Part shown: positions 61,805-64,000 of the stretch, piece after piece
Numbering within the stretch: the first letter of the stretch is position 1
Layout: the number at the start of each line of letters is the position of its first letter
Origin: Thauera sp. K11
Lineage (GTDB): Bacteria > Pseudomonadota > Gammaproteobacteria > Burkholderiales > Rhodocyclaceae
Assembly (NCBI RefSeq): GCF_002354895.1
Contig: NZ_CP023439.1
Span: 4,092,001-4,156,000 of the forward strand
Reading direction: 5' to 3'
Length of the DNA stretch: 64,000 nt
Translations under genes and position numbers: made by a program
The notes under the pieces: model-generated
Told to the model about the DNA's origin: nothing
The model's input: the letters and a program-made list of their open reading frames with translations, nothing else
Databases searched by the model: none

Positions 61805-62191
61805 GGCGGGTGTGGAAAGCGGGGACATCGTCGATACCCGACAAGATTACTCAACTATCGGACACCGGCCTTGACCTGGCTCAAGTCCTGCCCGGCCTGC
61901 ACCGCTCCCCGAACACACCGGACGTACGCCCCTCGTCCAGCACTGGCTCGCGGCCGCCGCCGATGCGCCCGAGCCTGCAATCAAAGGTTTGCGCCCTTCC
62001 AGCAAAACACGCCTATCCAAATGTCCTGCAGGATCATGATCGCGGAATCGCCAGGCAGGCGCCTGCCACGGCCTTTGCCGGATTCCCGAAGGGCGCGCCC
62101 GCCGCCCGACGATCCGTCCCAACCCGTTTCGCGAAGGAGAAGCGCATGCCGATCTTGCTGCATCCATCCCTCACCATGAGGACGGTCGCCC
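61805..62191. other. Non-coding spacer before vgrG
   Basis: 387 bp between divergent genes. Apart from the TTGA-N6-TCAA dyad no gene or clear promoter is seen. A reading frame of 131 codons across 61810-62205 has no recognisable protein features and no ribosome site, so I leave it out. GAAGGAGAAGCGC (62130-62142) is purine-rich but not next to the chosen vgrG start. Confidence 0.5.
61871..61884. promoter_or_regulatory. Fnr/Dnr-like box upstream of the DUF3079 gene
   Basis: TTGACCTGGCTCAA has the TTGA-N6-TCAA half-site spacing of Fnr-family sites; with flanks it reads CTTGA-N6-TCAAG, perfectly symmetric. One inner position departs from the consensus TTGAT-N4-ATCAA. Centre lies about 73 bp from the DUF3079 start. 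Confidence 0.35.
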
Positions 62192-64000
62192 ATGGGCCTG
62201 TTTGACGCCCCCCGCACGCTGACGGCCCAAAGCGCCGCGCTGCCGCAGCACCTCGGCCAGCCTGCCCTGGTGCCGGTGCGCCTGTCCGGGGAAGAAGGGC
62301 TCTCGTCGCTCTTCACCTACCTGCTCGAACTCAAGACCCCCGACGCGCTCGCCTTCGCCCCCAGCCTGGCCGCCAACTTCGACCTTGCCGGCATGGTCGG
62401 CCGCGAGATCACCGTCAGCATCCAGCTCGAAGGCCGGGGCCACTTCATCCCCGGCGCCGTCGGCGACCAGGGGCTGGCCAACCAGGGCGCCGGCGTGCGC
62501 GAAATCTCCGCACTCATCGCCGAGGCCCGCTACCTGCGCGAAGAAGGCCGCCACCACGTCTATGGCCTCACCCTGCGCCCCTGGCTGTGGCTCGCCACCC
62601 TCACCGCCGACTGCAGGATCTTCCAGGACAAGACCGTCATCCAGATCCTGGACGACCTCTTCGCCGACACCCCCTTCGTCGTCGAAAAGCGCCTGCAGAC
62701 CGCCAAGTACCCGCCGCGCGACTACCAGACCCAGTTCAACGAAACCGACTACCACTTCTTCGCCCGCCTGTGCGAAGAATGGGGCATCGCCTGGTGGTTC
62801 GAGCACGCCGACGGCAAGCACCGCCTGATCCTCGCCGACCAGCCCGGCGCCTATCGCCCTTCGCCCAGCGACGCCTACCGGCAGGTGAGCGTCTACCCGC
62901 CCGGCCACAAGCTCGACGAGGAATACCTGCACGCCGTCTCCATCCGGGACCGCCTCGTCACCGGCGCCTGGGCCGGCACCGACGTCGACTACACCCGCCG
63001 CCGCGCCGATCTGGCCGTCCGCCACCACGACCCGCGCCCCACCGGCCATGCCGACCACGAAGTCTTCCACTGGCCGGCCGACACCAGCCAGCCCAAGGCC
63101 GGCGCCGGCGGCATGTCCGGCCCGGCCAACGACCCGCGCGCCGAAGGCGGACACTTCGCCCGCGTGCGCCTGCAGGCCCTGCGCGCCGCCGGCTGGCAGG
63201 CCAGCGCCCGGGGCAACGTCCGCGGCCTGGCCGCCGGCCACACCTTCCACCTGAAGAAACACCCGCAGGACGCGGCCAACATCGAATGGCTGATCCTGTC
63301 CGCGCGCCTGGACATCGAAGAGATTGCCCAGGAAAGCCAGGGCAGCGCCGGCATCCCCGCCCAGCAATGGCGCTGCACCGTCGATCTCGAGCTGCAACCG
63401 ACGCGAGAGGTCTATCGGCCGCCGCTGAACCATCCCCGCCCGGCCATCGGCGGCCCGGTGCGCGCCATCGTCACCGGCCCGGCGGGCAAGGAGATCTGGA
63501 CCGACCCCTACGGCCGCGTCAAGGTCGCCTTCCCGTGGGACCGCTACCACCGCAGCGACGACCATTCCTCCTGCTGGCTGCGGGTCTCCACCGCCTGGGC
63601 CGGCAACCAGTACGGCGGCATCCAGCTCCCCCGCATCGGCCACGAGGTGCTCGTCAGCTTCGAAGGCGGCGACCCGGACAAACCCATCGTTACCGGCCGG
63701 GTGGCCGACAACCAGAACCTGCCGCCCTGGCAACTGCCCGGCAACCAGGCGCTCTCGGGTTTGCGCAGCAAGGAACTGTACGGCCAGCGCAACAACCACC
63801 TCGTGCTCGACGACAGCGAAGGCCAGATCCAGGCGCAACTGTCCTCCGACCATGCGCTGAGCCAACTGAACCTCGGCAGCATCACCCGCATTCCCGACAC
63901 CAGCGGGCGGGCCGACCGGCGCGGGGAAGGGTTCGAACTGCGCACCGATGCGCACGGCGTCGTGCGCGCCGGGGCGGGCATGCTGCTCACCACCGAAACC
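62192..64000 (+). CDS. vgrG: VgrG, type VI secretion spike protein (partial, 3' end outside window)
   Basis: 603 codons visible, open to the edge. The N-terminal gp27-like part (about 1-390) has QPALVPVRLSGEEGLSSLFTYLLELKT, FQDKTVIQILDDLFADTPFVVEKRL, YPPRDYQTQFNETDYHFFARLCEEWGIAWWFEHADGKHRLILAD. The gp5-like OB domain follows: AIVTGPAGKEIWTDPYGRVKVAFPWDRYHRSDDHSSCWLRVSTAWAGNQYGG and IGHEVLVSFEGGDPDKPIVTGRVADNQN. The spike punctures target cells and carries effectors. Effector, adaptor and immunity genes would be expected just to the right. No other type VI gene is in the window, so this is probably an orphan vgrG island. Confidence 0.95.
   Translation, partial: MGLFDAPRTLTAQSAALPQHLGQPALVPVRLSGEEGLSSLFTYLLELKTPDALAFAPSLAANFDLAGMVGREITVSIQLEGRGHFIPGAVGDQGLANQGAGVREISALIAEARYLREEGRHHVYGLTLRPWLWLATLTADCRIFQDKTVIQILDDLFADTPFVVEKRLQTAKYPPRDYQTQFNETDYHFFARLCEEWGIAWWFEHADGKHRLILADQPGAYRPSPSDAYRQVSVYPPGHKLDEEYLHAVSIRDRLVTGAWAGTDVDYTRRRADLAVRHHDPRPTGHADHEVFHWPADTSQPKAGAGGMSGPANDPRAEGGHFARVRLQALRAAGWQASARGNVRGLAAGHTFHLKKHPQDAANIEWLILSARLDIEEIAQESQGSAGIPAQQWRCTVDLELQPTREVYRPPLNHPRPAIGGPVRAIVTGPAGKEIWTDPYGRVKVAFPWDRYHRSDDHSSCWLRVSTAWAGNQYGGIQLPRIGHEVLVSFEGGDPDKPIVTGRVADNQNLPPWQLPGNQALSGLRSKELYGQRNNHLVLDDSEGQIQAQLSSDHALSQLNLGSITRIPDTSGRADRRGEGFELRTDAHGVVRAGAGMLLTTET

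Noticed and set aside
61810..62205. Open frame between the DUF3079 and vgrG genes
   Set aside because: No family resemblance, no ribosome site, unusual composition, and it overlaps the vgrG start.

Overview
The window reads as chromosome of a G+C-rich betaproteobacterium, most likely of the Azoarcus/Thauera/Aromatoleum type (Rhodocyclales). That placement is an inference from the aerobic phenylacetate cluster, the aromatic-acid style transporters, the respiratory cytochromes and the codon use; no rRNA or species marker is present. Nearly all the DNA is coding, and genes are often joined by 1-23 bp overlaps.

Layout. 1-2696: end of a Liv-type binding protein gene, an IclR regulator and the repressor PaaX, all leftward. 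3125-15017: one rightward phenylacetyl-CoA (paa) operon, paaN-G-H-I-K-J-(enoyl-CoA hydratase)-A-B-C-D-E, with a visible sigma70-like promoter in an AT-rich island and a strong intrinsic terminator. It encodes CoA activation (PaaK), ring epoxidation (PaaABCDE), isomerisation (PaaG), aldehyde oxidation after ring opening (PaaN), beta-oxidation (hydratase, PaaH, PaaJ) and a rescue thioesterase (PaaI). PaaY follows at 26.1 kb. 15065-17794: a Pat-type protein acetyltransferase.

17959-25936: a self-contained cluster of unknown purpose. A divergent Crp/Fnr regulator with a perfect dyad faces a PanB-like protein with two altered metal ligands, a complete NitT/TauT-type ABC importer (binding protein, two permeases, two unequal ATPases) and a methylenetetrahydrofolate reductase fused to a Cys-rich MetV-like domain. 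I think it imports a compound and handles a one-carbon unit from it. This is the best candidate in the window for an undescribed system.

26.1-46.8 kb: mostly housekeeping (rlmI, mutY, ubiX, mscL, gdhA, kbp, ahpCF), a Liv-type transporter set without ATPases, and a short-chain dehydrogenase-fold protein carrying the full halohydrin dehalogenase fingerprint. Three copies of a dispersed element with a conserved core inside non-conserved but perfectly complementary arms lie at 27.1 and 31.5-31.7 kb.

46.9-64 kb: RlmA, a glutathione peroxidase, a TerC protein behind a yybP-ykoY (Mn2+) riboswitch, an SHP/DHC/b-type reductase electron-transfer trio, a three-domain fusion (cyclic-nucleotide-binding + acetate kinase + PduL phosphotransacylase), an AraC regulator beside a methyltransferase, a TetR regulator with two perfect operators facing a membrane-anchored CrtI-like oxidoreductase, an unrecognised two-TM coiled-coil protein, a DUF3079 protein, and the start of a VgrG type VI secretion spike that runs off the right edge. 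I saw no tRNA, rRNA, CRISPR array, insertion sequence or prophage.
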